A program made the position numbers and the translations under genes. A DNA stretch of 64,000 nucleotides from Labedella endophytica (GTDB lineage: Bacteria > Actinomycetota > Actinomycetes > Actinomycetales > Microbacteriaceae): the NCBI RefSeq assembly GCF_003990045.1, contig NZ_RZGZ01000002.1, forward strand, positions 868,001 through 932,000, in the 5' to 3' direction. Positions 54,301 to 61,464 of the stretch are shown here, piece after piece. Under the pieces are notes generated by a model. The model ran no database searches. It was not told the DNA's origin and saw only the letters and a program-made list of their open reading frames with translations. Every line of letters starts with the position of its first letter. The stretch's first letter is position 1.

Positions 54301-57300
54301 CGAAGAGCACGGCGGTCGCATCGGTGAAGCAGGAACCGATGATCGTCACCCCGGTGCCGCCCGCGAGCGGTCCCTCATCGGGGGTGACCGTGTCCACGGT
54401 CGTGACGCCCACGTAGGTGAAGTCGAGCGGAGCCGAGGCGCCTCCCGCGTTCGTCACGACGACGTCGACCGTCTCCGGTGCATGCGGCGGGGTCACGAGG
54501 GTGATCTCGGTGTCGTCCACGATCGTGAAGCCGACCTCTTCGCCGTCGATCGTGACCGACGTGGTCGAGTCGAGACCCGTACCCGTGATCGTCACGGCGG
54601 TGCCGCCCACCTCCGGTCCCCGGTCGGGGTCGATGGCGGTGAGGACAGGAGCGCCCTCCGGCACGTAGGTAAATGCGTCCTCGAGCGTCGCGTCGCCGCA
54701 CTCGCCCGGGTTCACCACGGTCACGTCGACCGTGCCGATACCCGCGGGGGTGACGGCCGTGATGGTGCCGTCGTCCACGACCACGACGTCGGTCGCCGGC
54801 TCGTCACCGAAGAGGACGCCCGTGGCACCCGTGAAGCACGAACCCGTGATCGTCACGGTCTCGCCTCCCGGCTCCTCGCCGGACGCCGGCGTCACCGCGG
54901 TGATCTCGGCGACGGCGAAGTAGGTGAATTCACCGGGCTCCGACGCGCCACCGCCCGCGAAGACGACGACCTGCACGGGACCAGGGGCCGCCGCACTCGG
55001 GGTCGTCACGGTGATCTCGGTGTCGCTCACGACGGTGAGCTCGGTGCCCGCGAAACCACCGAAGAGGACGGTCGTCGTGCCGGTGAAGCCGGTGCCGGTG
55101 ATGGTGACCTCGGTGCCGCCCGTGACGGGTCCGCGCTCGGGGTCGAGCGCGGCGATGGCCGGGGCGTCGAGGTAGGTGTAGCCGCCCGGAAGGGTCGCGT
55201 CGCCGCATTCCCCACCGCCGATCACCGTGACGTCGACCGCACCGGCGGTGACGCCCGCGGGAACGAGCACGGTGATCTCCGTGTCGCTCACGACCGAGAA
55301 GACCGTCGCGGGAACGTCGCCGAAGAGCACGCCCGTGGCGCCCGTGAAGCAGGAGCCCGTGATCGTCACGACCGAACCGCCCGCGAGCGGACCCTCGTCG
55401 GGATCGACCTCGTCGACCTCGGCGGTCGCGAAGTAGGTGAAGTCGAGCGGAGCCGACGGACCGACCTCGTTGGTGACGATCACGTCCACCGTCTCCGGCG
55501 CGTGCGGCGGAGTGGTGAAGGTGAGCTCGGTGTCGCTCACGACGTCGAAGTCGGCCTCGATGCCGTCGACCGTGACGCTCGTGGTGCCGTCGAAGTCCGT
55601 TCCCGTGACGATGACGAGAGTGTCGCCGCCCTCCGGTCCGCGGTCCGGGTCGAGCTCGGTGAGCGTCGGGGCGACCGGTGGGAGGTACTCGAAGCCGTCC
55701 TCGAGCGCGCCGTCGCCGGCCTCACCCGGGTTGAGGACCACGACGTCGACGGTGCCGACGCCGGCGGGGGTGACGGCCGTGATGGTCTCGTCGTCCACGA
55801 CGACGAACTCGGTGGCCGGGACACCATCGAAGGTCACGCCGGTGGCGCCGGTGAAGGCGTCGCCCGTGATCGTGACGGCGGTGCCGCCGGCCTCGTCACC
55901 CGTCTCCGGGTCGATGGCCGTGACAACCGTCACGGGGAAGTACTCGAAGGGCAGCGCGGCGGAGGACCCGACGGGCGACGTCACGACGACGTCGACGGTG
56001 CCGGGGCCGCCGGCCGGGGACGTCACGGTGATCTCAGTGTCGCTCACGACGACCAGTTCCGTACCGGGCTCACCACCGAAGGTGACCTCGGTGACGCCGG
56101 TGAAGCCGGTGCCCGTGATCGTCACCTCGGTGCCGCCCGTGACCGGGCCGCGGTCGGGGTCGAGCTCGGTGGTGGCGGGCACGGCGAGGTAGCTGAAGCC
56201 GTCCGGAAGCGTTCCGGGGCCGTCGGGACCGCCGTCTGCGCAGTCGCCGGCGCCCACGACGGTCACATCGACCGCGCCGATGGCGTCGCCCGCCGGCGTG
56301 ACGGCGGTGATCTCGGTGTCGCTCACGACCGTGAAGGACGTGGCGGACTCGTCGCCGAAGAGCACGTCGGTCGCGCCGGTGAAGCACGATCCCGTGATGG
56401 TCACATCCGTGCCGCCCGCGATCGGGCCGGCCTCGGGATCGATCGCGTCGACCGCGGTCACGGCGTAGTACTCGAAGTCGGCGGGAGCGGACGCGCCCAC
56501 GTCGGTGACGACCTGGACGCCGACCGTCGCGGGCACGTGGGGCGGGGAGACCGCGAGGATCTCGGTGTCGCTGATGATGTCGAAGTCGGCGGCGGGCTCG
56601 CCGTCGAAGAGGACCTCTTCGGTGTCGTCGAAACCGGAGCCGGTGATCGTCACCTCGGTGCCGCCCACCTCCGGGCCGCGGTCGGGGTCGATCCCGTCGA
56701 TGACGGCGGCGCCGTCGGGCACGAACGTGAAGGCGTCCTCGAGCGTCCCGTCACCGCACTCGGTGGGGTTCTGCACGGTCACGTCGACGGTGCCCTCACC
56801 GGCCGGCGAGATCACCGTGATGGTGGTGTCGTCCACGACCTCGAACTCGGTGCCCGGCGTGGTTCCGAAGAGCACGCCGGTGGCACCGGTGAAGCAGCTG
56901 CCGGTGATCGTGACGAGGGTTCCGCCGTCCTCGTCGCCGAAGCCGGGGTCGATCCCGGTGACCTCGGTGAGCGGGAAGAACGTGAACTCGCCCGGGGTGG
57001 AGACGCCGTCGGGGTTCGTGATCGTCACGTCGACGGTCGCGGGGGCGTGCGGCGGCGTGACGGCGGTGATCTCGGTGTCGCTCACGACCGTGTAGCTCGC
57101 GGCGGGGTCGCCGTCGAAGAGCACGGCGTCCGCGCCGGCGACGTCCTCGAAGCCGGTGCCCGTGATGGTCACCTCTGTCCCGCCGGTCACCGGTCCCCTG
57201 TCGGGGTCGATCGTGCCGATGGTCGGCACGGCGAGCGGCACGGCCGTGACGGTCGCCGAGGCGAGGTTCAGCGTGACGACGTCGGCGAGGCCAGGAAGGA

Positions 57301-58849
57301 CCTCGACGCGCACGGCCGTCTGGGTGAACGAGGCCGCGTCGGTGCCCGCAGGGTCGCGGAAGGCGCCCGGCTGCTCCTGCACGTTGAGCGTGACGCTCAC
57401 GACATCGTTCACGAGGTCGAGGAGCGGCGAGAGCGCCGTTACGGCGGTCGTGGCGACGGCGGTGACTGCCACCTCGAGGCCGTCGAGGTCGACGGCGGTG
57501 GCGACCACGGGAGCGAGGACGTCCGGCACGAGCGTGTCGGTGACGAGCGTCGTGAGCGGGGTCAGCAGGGTCCCGACCGGGAGACCGACGAGGCTCGTGC
57601 CCGCGAGATCCACGTCGGGGGCGGGCTGGCCGTCGTTGCCGAGGAAGCCTCCGAGCGAACCGGTGATCGTCGTGTTCACCACGCCGATTCCACCGACGAT
57701 GGGGAGCGAGGCGTCGGCGTTGATCGTGATCGCGAGGGTCGTCGAGTTGAGGACGTCGGTCACCGCGTCGACGAGCGCCTCCGGCAGCTGGTCCGTGAGG
57801 ATGTCGCTGATCGCTGCGGTGATCTGAGCGTTGATGGCCGGGTCGTCCAGCAGCTGCGTGTTCGGGGCGAGGTCGTTGAGCGCGTACAGCTCGTCGAGGT
57901 CGATGAGGATCTCGCCCGTACCGAGGTCGATGGTGACCGGCCCGCTCACGAAGGCGTCGGCGGTCGCCGCATCGAGCGCGGTTCCGAGGTCGACGTTCAG
58001 CGTGGAGGTGACCTCCGCGTTCGACAGCGTGACGAGGCCGAGGAGAGTCCGCAGGAGGGCCTGGATCGGCGCGATCAGCTGCGCGCTCGTGTCTGAGATG
58101 GCACCGTCGGTGCCCGCGATGGCGTTCACGGTGGCGCTCGTGTCGGCGAGCGTGCCGTCGAGTCCCGTCGTGAGGTCCCCGAGAGCGGGGCTCTGCAGAC
58201 GGAGCACTCCGCTCGCGACCTGGTAGTCGCTCGTCGTCGTCACGTCCGAGCCGCGTGAGGATTCCGCACGCGCGGACAGCGCTCCGAGCTCGAGGCTCAG
58301 TGTGCTGATGAGGTCGTCGGCCGCGGCGGCGTCGAGCACCGGCCCGAGATCGAGGGTCGTCTGCTGCTCGAGGGAACCGTTGCCGGCGACGATCGCGCCG
58401 GTGCCCGTGATGAGCCCGGACGCCGCGACGGCGCCGTCGACACCGGTCTCCGCGTACTGCCCGGTCGCTCCGAGGTCGAGGACATCGTTGCCTCCGAAGA
58501 GCTGGAGGCCGAGCCCGATGTCGATGAGGCTCAACACGGTCACGTCGAGCGGCGCGTTCTCCGCGCCGCCCGGCGTGAACTGCGAGTACGGGCCGTCGAG
58601 TTCGGCGATGTCGTCCAGATCGACGAGACCGTCGCCGCTCAGGAACAAGGCCTCCGCTTGTGCGCGGTCGCCGGGAGCCGCCACGGCGGCCCCTGCTCCC
58701 GCAGCGGCGAAGAGAGTCGCCACCACTGTCGCGGAGAGCACCCGGAACCATGTCCTGGCCGGGTGCTTCCTGTCTCTGTCCTTCTGGGTTGACGTCCGTG
58801 CGGCATCGTCCGATTGTCCGATTTTCGCCGCGCTCGACCGATAGTCCAT
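51350..58849 (-). CDS. Giant sortase-anchored surface protein with 22 TIG/IPT repeats
   Basis: This 2499-residue protein has a signal peptide (about residues 29-58; hydrophobic VLSATVVATLFAAAGAGAAV, cleavage near AVA-AP). A domain of about 480 residues (about 60-540) with repeated Val/Thr/Asp-rich beta segments resembles choice-of-anchor-G-type proteins. Then come 22 immunoglobulin-like TIG repeats (about 541-2456, about 87 residues each; PDRGPVTGGTEVTITG type). It ends in LAVTG, a membrane helix and FSRRRNAIG, a class E-type sortase signal. Even-numbered repeats carry a Cys pair (GSCFTG...ECGD type); odd ones do not. Four-repeat superunits recur every roughly 345 residues. No enzyme motif was found; it is likely a cell-wall adhesin or stalk. 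The ATG is preceded by GAGGGGAAAACACA. Confidence 0.88.
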   Translation of the reverse strand: MDYRSSAAKIGQSDDAARTSTQKDRDRKHPARTWFRVLSATVVATLFAAAGAGAAVAAPGDRAQAEALFLSGDGLVDLDDIAELDGPYSQFTPGGAENAPLDVTVLSLIDIGLGLQLFGGNDVLDLGATGQYAETGVDGAVAASGLITGTGAIVAGNGSLEQQTTLDLGPVLDAAAADDLISTLSLELGALSARAESSRGSDVTTTSDYQVASGVLRLQSPALGDLTTGLDGTLADTSATVNAIAGTDGAISDTSAQLIAPIQALLRTLLGLVTLSNAEVTSTLNVDLGTALDAATADAFVSGPVTIDLGTGEILIDLDELYALNDLAPNTQLLDDPAINAQITAAISDILTDQLPEALVDAVTDVLNSTTLAITINADASLPIVGGIGVVNTTITGSLGGFLGNDGQPAPDVDLAGTSLVGLPVGTLLTPLTTLVTDTLVPDVLAPVVATAVDLDGLEVAVTAVATTAVTALSPLLDLVNDVVSVTLNVQEQPGAFRDPAGTDAASFTQTAVRVEVLPGLADVVTLNLASATVTAVPLAVPTIGTIDPDRGPVTGGTEVTITGTGFEDVAGADAVLFDGDPAASYTVVSDTEITAVTPPHAPATVDVTITNPDGVSTPGEFTFFPLTEVTGIDPGFGDEDGGTLVTITGSCFTGATGVLFGTTPGTEFEVVDDTTITVISPAGEGTVDVTVQNPTECGDGTLEDAFTFVPDGAAVIDGIDPDRGPEVGGTEVTITGSGFDDTEEVLFDGEPAADFDIISDTEILAVSPPHVPATVGVQVVTDVGASAPADFEYYAVTAVDAIDPEAGPIAGGTDVTITGSCFTGATDVLFGDESATSFTVVSDTEITAVTPAGDAIGAVDVTVVGAGDCADGGPDGPGTLPDGFSYLAVPATTELDPDRGPVTGGTEVTITGTGFTGVTEVTFGGEPGTELVVVSDTEITVTSPAGGPGTVDVVVTSPVGSSAALPFEYFPVTVVTAIDPETGDEAGGTAVTITGDAFTGATGVTFDGVPATEFVVVDDETITAVTPAGVGTVDVVVLNPGEAGDGALEDGFEYLPPVAPTLTELDPDRGPEGGDTLVIVTGTDFDGTTSVTVDGIEADFDVVSDTELTFTTPPHAPETVDVIVTNEVGPSAPLDFTYFATAEVDEVDPDEGPLAGGSVVTITGSCFTGATGVLFGDVPATVFSVVSDTEITVLVPAGVTAGAVDVTVIGGGECGDATLPGGYTYLDAPAIAALDPERGPVTGGTEVTITGTGFTGTTTVLFGGFAGTELTVVSDTEITVTTPSAAAPGPVQVVVFAGGGASEPGEFTYFAVAEITAVTPASGEEPGGETVTITGSCFTGATGVLFGDEPATDVVVVDDGTITAVTPAGIGTVDVTVVNPGECGDATLEDAFTYVPEGAPVLTAIDPDRGPEVGGTAVTITGTGLDSTTSVTIDGEEVGFTIVDDTEITLVTPPHAPETVDVVVTNAGGASAPLDFTYVGVTTVDTVTPDEGPLAGGTGVTIIGSCFTDATAVLFGDVPATDVVVVSDTVITATAPASIAVGSVDVTVVGAGECGLGGEDGPGTLPDGFEYLAAPLVTELDPERGPVTGGTEVTITGTGFTDATEVTFGGVPGTDLVVVSDTEITVTTPAGDVPGVVDVVVTAPSGVSEPGDFEYYPVAEIDDVAPNAGDEDGGTVVTITGSCFTGATDVLFGDTSAASITVVSDTEITATTPAGVGTVDVTVVNPTECGDGTIEDAFTFVPDGAATIDALEPDRGPSVGGTEVTVTGAGFDDAEEVLVDGVAVPEADVTIVSDTELVFVTPAHAPETVNVQVVTDVGASAPSDFTYFDVTTIEEVDPEAGPEAGGNTVTITGSCFTGATAVLFGDTPATSFTVVSDTEITAVAPAGTPGLVDITVVGAGDCAEGGDDGPGTIPDGYEYLAAPSISGLEPIEGPVTGGTTVTITGEDFLDVTGTEGVTFDGEPAAEYTVVSDTEITAVTPPHAVGPVDVIVTGPGGASDPAEFTYVAVTVIETVTPNAGAEEGGTLVTIEGSCFTGTSEVLFGGVPGTGLTVVDDGLLTVVTPAGTGIVDVTVVNPTACGGATAEDAFTFVPEGAPVIESLDPDRGPVTGGTEITITGEGFDDVIDVLIDGESAPFIEIVSDTEILVITPEHAAGTVPVTLITFDGPSAPADFTFFDVTTVDAVDPSEGPLAGGEEVTITGSCFTGVTRVEFGGVPADFVVVSDTEITAVVPAGTVAGAVDVTVTGFGECAVDGPAVLPDGYLYTAPPVVTSITPDRGPVAGGTLVTITGEGLGDATAVTFDGIEGTGLNDPTALPEGTFQPFAIISDEVITVYSPAHPVGTVDLVVIDPDGSSEPVDFTYFGEDVPGPIDPEDPDGTDVDVVTPPRGPSSGGTTVTITGSCFTGATAVLFGNTPARSVTVISDTEIRAVSPAGSGSVDVTVVGSTECGSATLSGGFTYTSGLAVTGSDAAGLGLLAALLLLVGGAGAWFSRRRNAIG
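51480..57228 (-). repeat. Coding tandem array of 22 TIG modules in 4-module superunits
   Basis: At DNA level the odd modules that open each superunit share a strongly conserved segment encoding DPDRGPVTGGTEVTITG. It is found near 57190, 56145, 55125, 54090, 53045 and 52000, giving a super-period of about 1.02-1.05 kb. Within a superunit the modules alternate between Cys-free and Cys-pair types, ending in GTVDVTVVNPTECGDG or GAVDVTVVGAGDCA forms. Confidence 0.85.
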
Positions 58850-58976
58850 TGTGTTTTCCCCTCACTGAACCATTCGGAGGCAGCTCCGGCCGCGACCCGG
58901 AGGTCGCGGCTCGTCGCTGAGCCCGTTTCAGCAAGGTAGGCAGCGCGCAGCGGCCATCTCAAGGTGACAGCAGCAT

Positions 58977-59141
58977 TCAGGGGAGAAACCAGTAGTCGCC
59001 CGTCGGGACCCCCGGACGCCCGTCCGGGGGGTTGCGGTGGACGCGCGCGCCGTCGTATCCGCGCGTGTCCGCACGCACGAGAATCGCGTCCGTGACGGTC
59101 GCCCGGGAGCCACCGTCAGGACGCGGCGGACGATCAACCAT
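58977..59141 (-). CDS. Possible small hypothetical protein
   Basis: This 54-codon frame has ATG at 59141, basic and proline-rich residues at the N-terminus and the ending GVPTGDYWFLP. Codons are of the G/C-ending type seen in neighbouring genes (for example GTC ACG GAC GCG, CGC GTC CAC CGC AAC), and the product does not look like random frame sequence. Against it, no good RBS is visible, it contains a GC-rich hairpin, and it lies right after the pncA terminator. No family was recognised. Confidence 0.3.
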   Translation of the reverse strand: MVDRPPRPDGGSRATVTDAILVRADTRGYDGARVHRNPPDGRPGVPTGDYWFLP

Positions 59142-59164
59142 CCGGACGGTCGAGGACTCCGAAC

Positions 59165-59208
59165 GATGGAGGGCCTGGGAGGAGGTGCGACCTCCCGGGC
59201 CCTCCATC
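59165..59208 (-). terminator. pncA terminator hairpin
   Basis: The stem GATGGAGGGCC-x-GGGAGG (59165-59182) pairs with 59191-59208 with one mismatch and an 8-nt loop, about 38 nt past the pncA stop on the minus strand. Confidence 0.65.
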
Positions 59209-59245
59209 CGACCGTGTGAAAAGACCTCGTCAGCGGCGGCGACGC

Positions 59246-59848
59246 TCAGTCGGCGCTGGGCCCGGCGACGACGGAGCTCGTCTCGAGTAGTCCGCCGTGG
59301 TGGGCGATCTCGGCGAGCGCCGCGGCGCTCGGCTCGGGGGCGACCCCGGCTACGAGGTCGGTGAGGATCCGCACGTGCAGGCCGTGCTCGATCGCGTCGA
59401 GCGCCGTCGCGCGAACGCAGTGGTCGGTCGCGATGCCGACGACATCGACCTCCGTGACACCCCGATCGACGAGGGCCGCGGTCGCGCTCGCCCCGTCGTC
59501 GGTCGTGCCCTCGAAGAGCGAGTAGGCCGGTACGCCCTGCCCCTTCCGCACGTGAACGTCGACGAGCGACGCATCGAGCGCCGGGTGGTAGTCGGCGCCG
59601 GGTGTGCCGGCGACGCAGTGCCGCGGCCACGTGTCCATGAAGTCGGGCTCACCGTCGGCGAAGTGTCCGCCGTTCGAGTTGCCGTCGTCGTGCCAGTCGC
59701 GCGATGCGACGACCACCGAGTAGGCGCCGCTCGTGCGTCGGACGAACGCCGTGACGCCCTCGGCGACGGCCCCTCCCCCGTCGACGCCCAGGGCGCCTCC
59801 CTCGGTGAAGTCGTTCTGCACGTCGACGATGAGAAGTGCGCGCGTCAT
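59246..59848 (-). CDS. pncA: Nicotinamidase
   Basis: This 200-residue cysteine hydrolase converts nicotinamide to nicotinate for NAD salvage and would also activate pyrazinamide. Key parts in order: LLIVDVQNDFTEGGAL (catalytic Asp), ASRDWH and GHF (metal-site residues), WPRHCVAGTPGADYHPAL, VRKGQGV (catalytic Lys) and VGIATDHCVRATALDA (catalytic Cys). Length and motifs match the family. It is a stand-alone minus-strand gene; NUDIX follows in the same direction upstream. Confidence 0.94.
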   Translation of the reverse strand: MTRALLIVDVQNDFTEGGALGVDGGGAVAEGVTAFVRRTSGAYSVVVASRDWHDDGNSNGGHFADGEPDFMDTWPRHCVAGTPGADYHPALDASLVDVHVRKGQGVPAYSLFEGTTDDGASATAALVDRGVTEVDVVGIATDHCVRATALDAIEHGLHVRILTDLVAGVAPEPSAAALAEIAHHGGLLETSSVVAGPSAD

Positions 59849-59947
59849 GGGGTCCTCCGGGCGATCGATTCCTCGTCCTCTGATTCTACGAAGGGCGAAC
59901 CGCCCGGTCGAGTGCCGGACAACTAACGGTCGAGTCGACTCGAGCGT

Positions 59948-60424
59948 TCAGCGCCCGGGTGCCTGGAAGCGCGTGTCCGGTCGGTCTTCGACGGCCGCCG
60001 CGATCCGCGAGCGCATGTCGTCGCTCATCGGCGGGAGGGCGTCGAGCGGGAACCAACGGGCCTCGGTGTTCTCACCGTCGGCCGGCGTCGGGTCTCCCCC
60101 GGTCCAGGCCAGGCGGAAGACGAGGTCGAGGTATTGCGACTCGTCGCCGTTCGGGTAGATCACGGGTTCGGTGACGCGCACCCACGCGAGTCGTTCGACG
60201 ACGGACGAGACGCCGGCCTCCTCCTCCACCTCGCGGACGGCCGCGTACGCCGGCTCCTCACCCGGATCGATGATCCCGGTGACGGGCGTCCACGCGCCGT
60301 TGTCCGTGCGCTTCACGAGGAGAACGTCGGAGCCGTCGAGCACGACGGCGGTGACGCCGGACAACCACAGCGGGTCGGTGCCGATCTTCTCTCGGAGGGC
60401 GATGATGAAATCCGGGGTGGCCAT
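59948..60424 (-). CDS. NUDIX hydrolase
   Basis: This 158-residue protein has a full NUDIX box, GIIDPGEEPAYAAVREVEEEAG (about residues 50-71), i.e. G-x5-E-x7-REVxEEAG, so metal-dependent pyrophosphohydrolase activity is expected. The N-terminal MATPDFIIALREKIGTDPLW and the LSGVTAVVLDGSDVLLVKRTD strand resemble actinobacterial ADP-ribose/NTP-cleaving members. The substrate is not predictable. It lies about 100 nt upstream of pncA and could share its transcript, which would fit NAD(H) or ADP-ribose turnover (weak inference). Confidence 0.88.
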   Translation of the reverse strand: MATPDFIIALREKIGTDPLWLSGVTAVVLDGSDVLLVKRTDNGAWTPVTGIIDPGEEPAYAAVREVEEEAGVSSVVERLAWVRVTEPVIYPNGDESQYLDLVFRLAWTGGDPTPADGENTEARWFPLDALPPMSDDMRSRIAAAVEDRPDTRFQAPGR

Positions 60425-60580
60425 CCCCGGACTCTACCGGGCCGGGGCGGCACGAATCCCTGGTCGAACCTGCCTCACGCCGCTCATCTGCGACCACTCG
60501 CGCGCGCCTGCCCCCGAGTTGACGCATATCGCGGGTGCGCGGCCTCCGCCACCCACCGGATGCGACCACGCGCGCACTCC

Positions 60581-60796
60581 TCAGACGAGAGAGGAGGATC
60601 GCCCGTTCGAGAGGCGCTTCTTGGTCGCTCGTTCCACGAGGATCGGGATGTAATCCCTGACCGGTCGTCCGGTGAGAGCGTCGAACTCGATGCGGGTCGC
60701 ACTCTCGATGTCCGTCCTCGAGATGTCAGGATGCGTGACCTCGAGACGCGCGACGATCTGCTCGAATGTCTCTTCTTCGACTGATTGTCTGGGCAT
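60581..60796 (-). CDS. Small protein resembling the three-helix-bundle dimerisation family
   Basis: This 71-residue protein (MPRQSVEEETFEQIVARLEV at the start) is mostly helical, with PDISRTDIESATRIEFDALT and VRDYIPILVERATKKRL. Length, spacing and the DYIPxLVER-like C-terminal helix recall small actinobacterial proteins annotated as three-helix-bundle dimerisation domains, with no known role. ATG at 60796 is preferred. The frame is open to a GTG at 60886, but no RBS precedes that and the extension is low in family-like features. It is divergent from the Lys-rich/ParA pair. Confidence 0.6.
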   Translation of the reverse strand: MPRQSVEEETFEQIVARLEVTHPDISRTDIESATRIEFDALTGRPVRDYIPILVERATKKRLSNGRSSSLV

Positions 60797-60936
60797 GTGA
60801 CGAGTCTGATGAGCGTATGCATCGTGGTCAACAGGAGAACGGCCCTGCCGTCCGAGTCGCGTCAACTGTTCATCTGACTCGGTCACTACGGTAGGAGGAG
60901 CGGCCCGTCGCGGTCGAACCCCAGGAGGTGCGCATC

Positions 60937-61464
60937 ATGGCGCGAACGAAGAACGATTCGAAGAACACCCCGAGCACGTCGGTCGAGAAGAAGACCGCAC
61001 AGAAGAAGGCGAAGAAGGCCCTCGCGAAGGCGGAGAAGTCGGTTCGAGTCGCTCACGAGGCGGTGAAGTCGTCGAGCAAGAAGCTGCGCAAGGAAGCGCG
61101 AGCCCTTTCCGAGAAGACGGAGAAGCTCACCGCGAAGCACGAGAAGGCCGCGAGGAAGCTCGCCATCGAATCCGCCAAGGTGGCGAAGGTGAAAGCGGCG
61201 AGCACGCCGGCTCAGAAGCTGCCGAGCACGGCGGCCACCCCGCTGCCGACCCCCGCACGCCCTCCCGTGTCCCTCGCTACGACGGGGCGCGACACATCGT
61301 CGACGAAGAAGCGGTCGCTCACCCCGCCGCTGCCGAAGCCGAGCGCGGTCGCTCCGACCCTCATCGAGTTGCGTCGGCAGGCGAAGGAGCAGCAGGTCCG
61401 TGGGTACTCCCGCCTGAGCAAGGCCGACCTCATCGCAGCTCTCGACGCGGCGAGGCGCGCGTGA
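60937..61464 (+). CDS. Lys-rich helical protein with C-terminal SAP/Rho_N-like segment
   Basis: This 175-residue protein is not assigned. Residues 1-85 are very rich in Lys, Ala and Glu and probably form a long basic helix or coiled coil (KKTAQKKAKKALAKAEKSV). A Pro/Ala/Thr linker (about 90-140) follows. The last 35 residues, PTLIELRRQAKEQQ and GYSRLSKADLIAALDAARRA, look like the SAP/Rho-N-type DNA- or RNA-binding helix pair. Histone-like DNA binding is therefore plausible. A strong AGGAGG lies 8 nt before the ATG. Its stop overlaps the GTG of the ParA-like gene by 4 nt, so the two are translationally coupled. Confidence 0.7.
   Translation: MARTKNDSKNTPSTSVEKKTAQKKAKKALAKAEKSVRVAHEAVKSSSKKLRKEARALSEKTEKLTAKHEKAARKLAIESAKVAKVKAASTPAQKLPSTAATPLPTPARPPVSLATTGRDTSSTKKRSLTPPLPKPSAVAPTLIELRRQAKEQQVRGYSRLSKADLIAALDAARRA

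Larger units (their letters stand above)
58850..59245. other. Gap between the TIG giant and pncA
   Basis: This 396-nt stretch includes the giant gene's leader (58850 to about 58940), a possible 54-codon ORF (58977-59141) with a hairpin inside it at 59008-59032 (ACCCCCGGACG arms), and the pncA terminator. No RNA gene was recognised. Confidence 0.5.

Noticed and set aside
51480-57228. CRISPR or satellite-type DNA array in the TIG region.
   Set aside because: The repeats are long, diverged and fully coding on one strand, matching the TIG/IPT protein fold.
51833-58096. A 2087-codon open frame on the plus strand opposite the TIG giant.
   Set aside because: It mirrors the codon periodicity of the minus-strand gene: Asp/Val/Thr/Gly-rich codons read backwards rarely give stops. 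The product is a low-complexity Arg/Asp/Glu/Val/Gly/His mix without domains.
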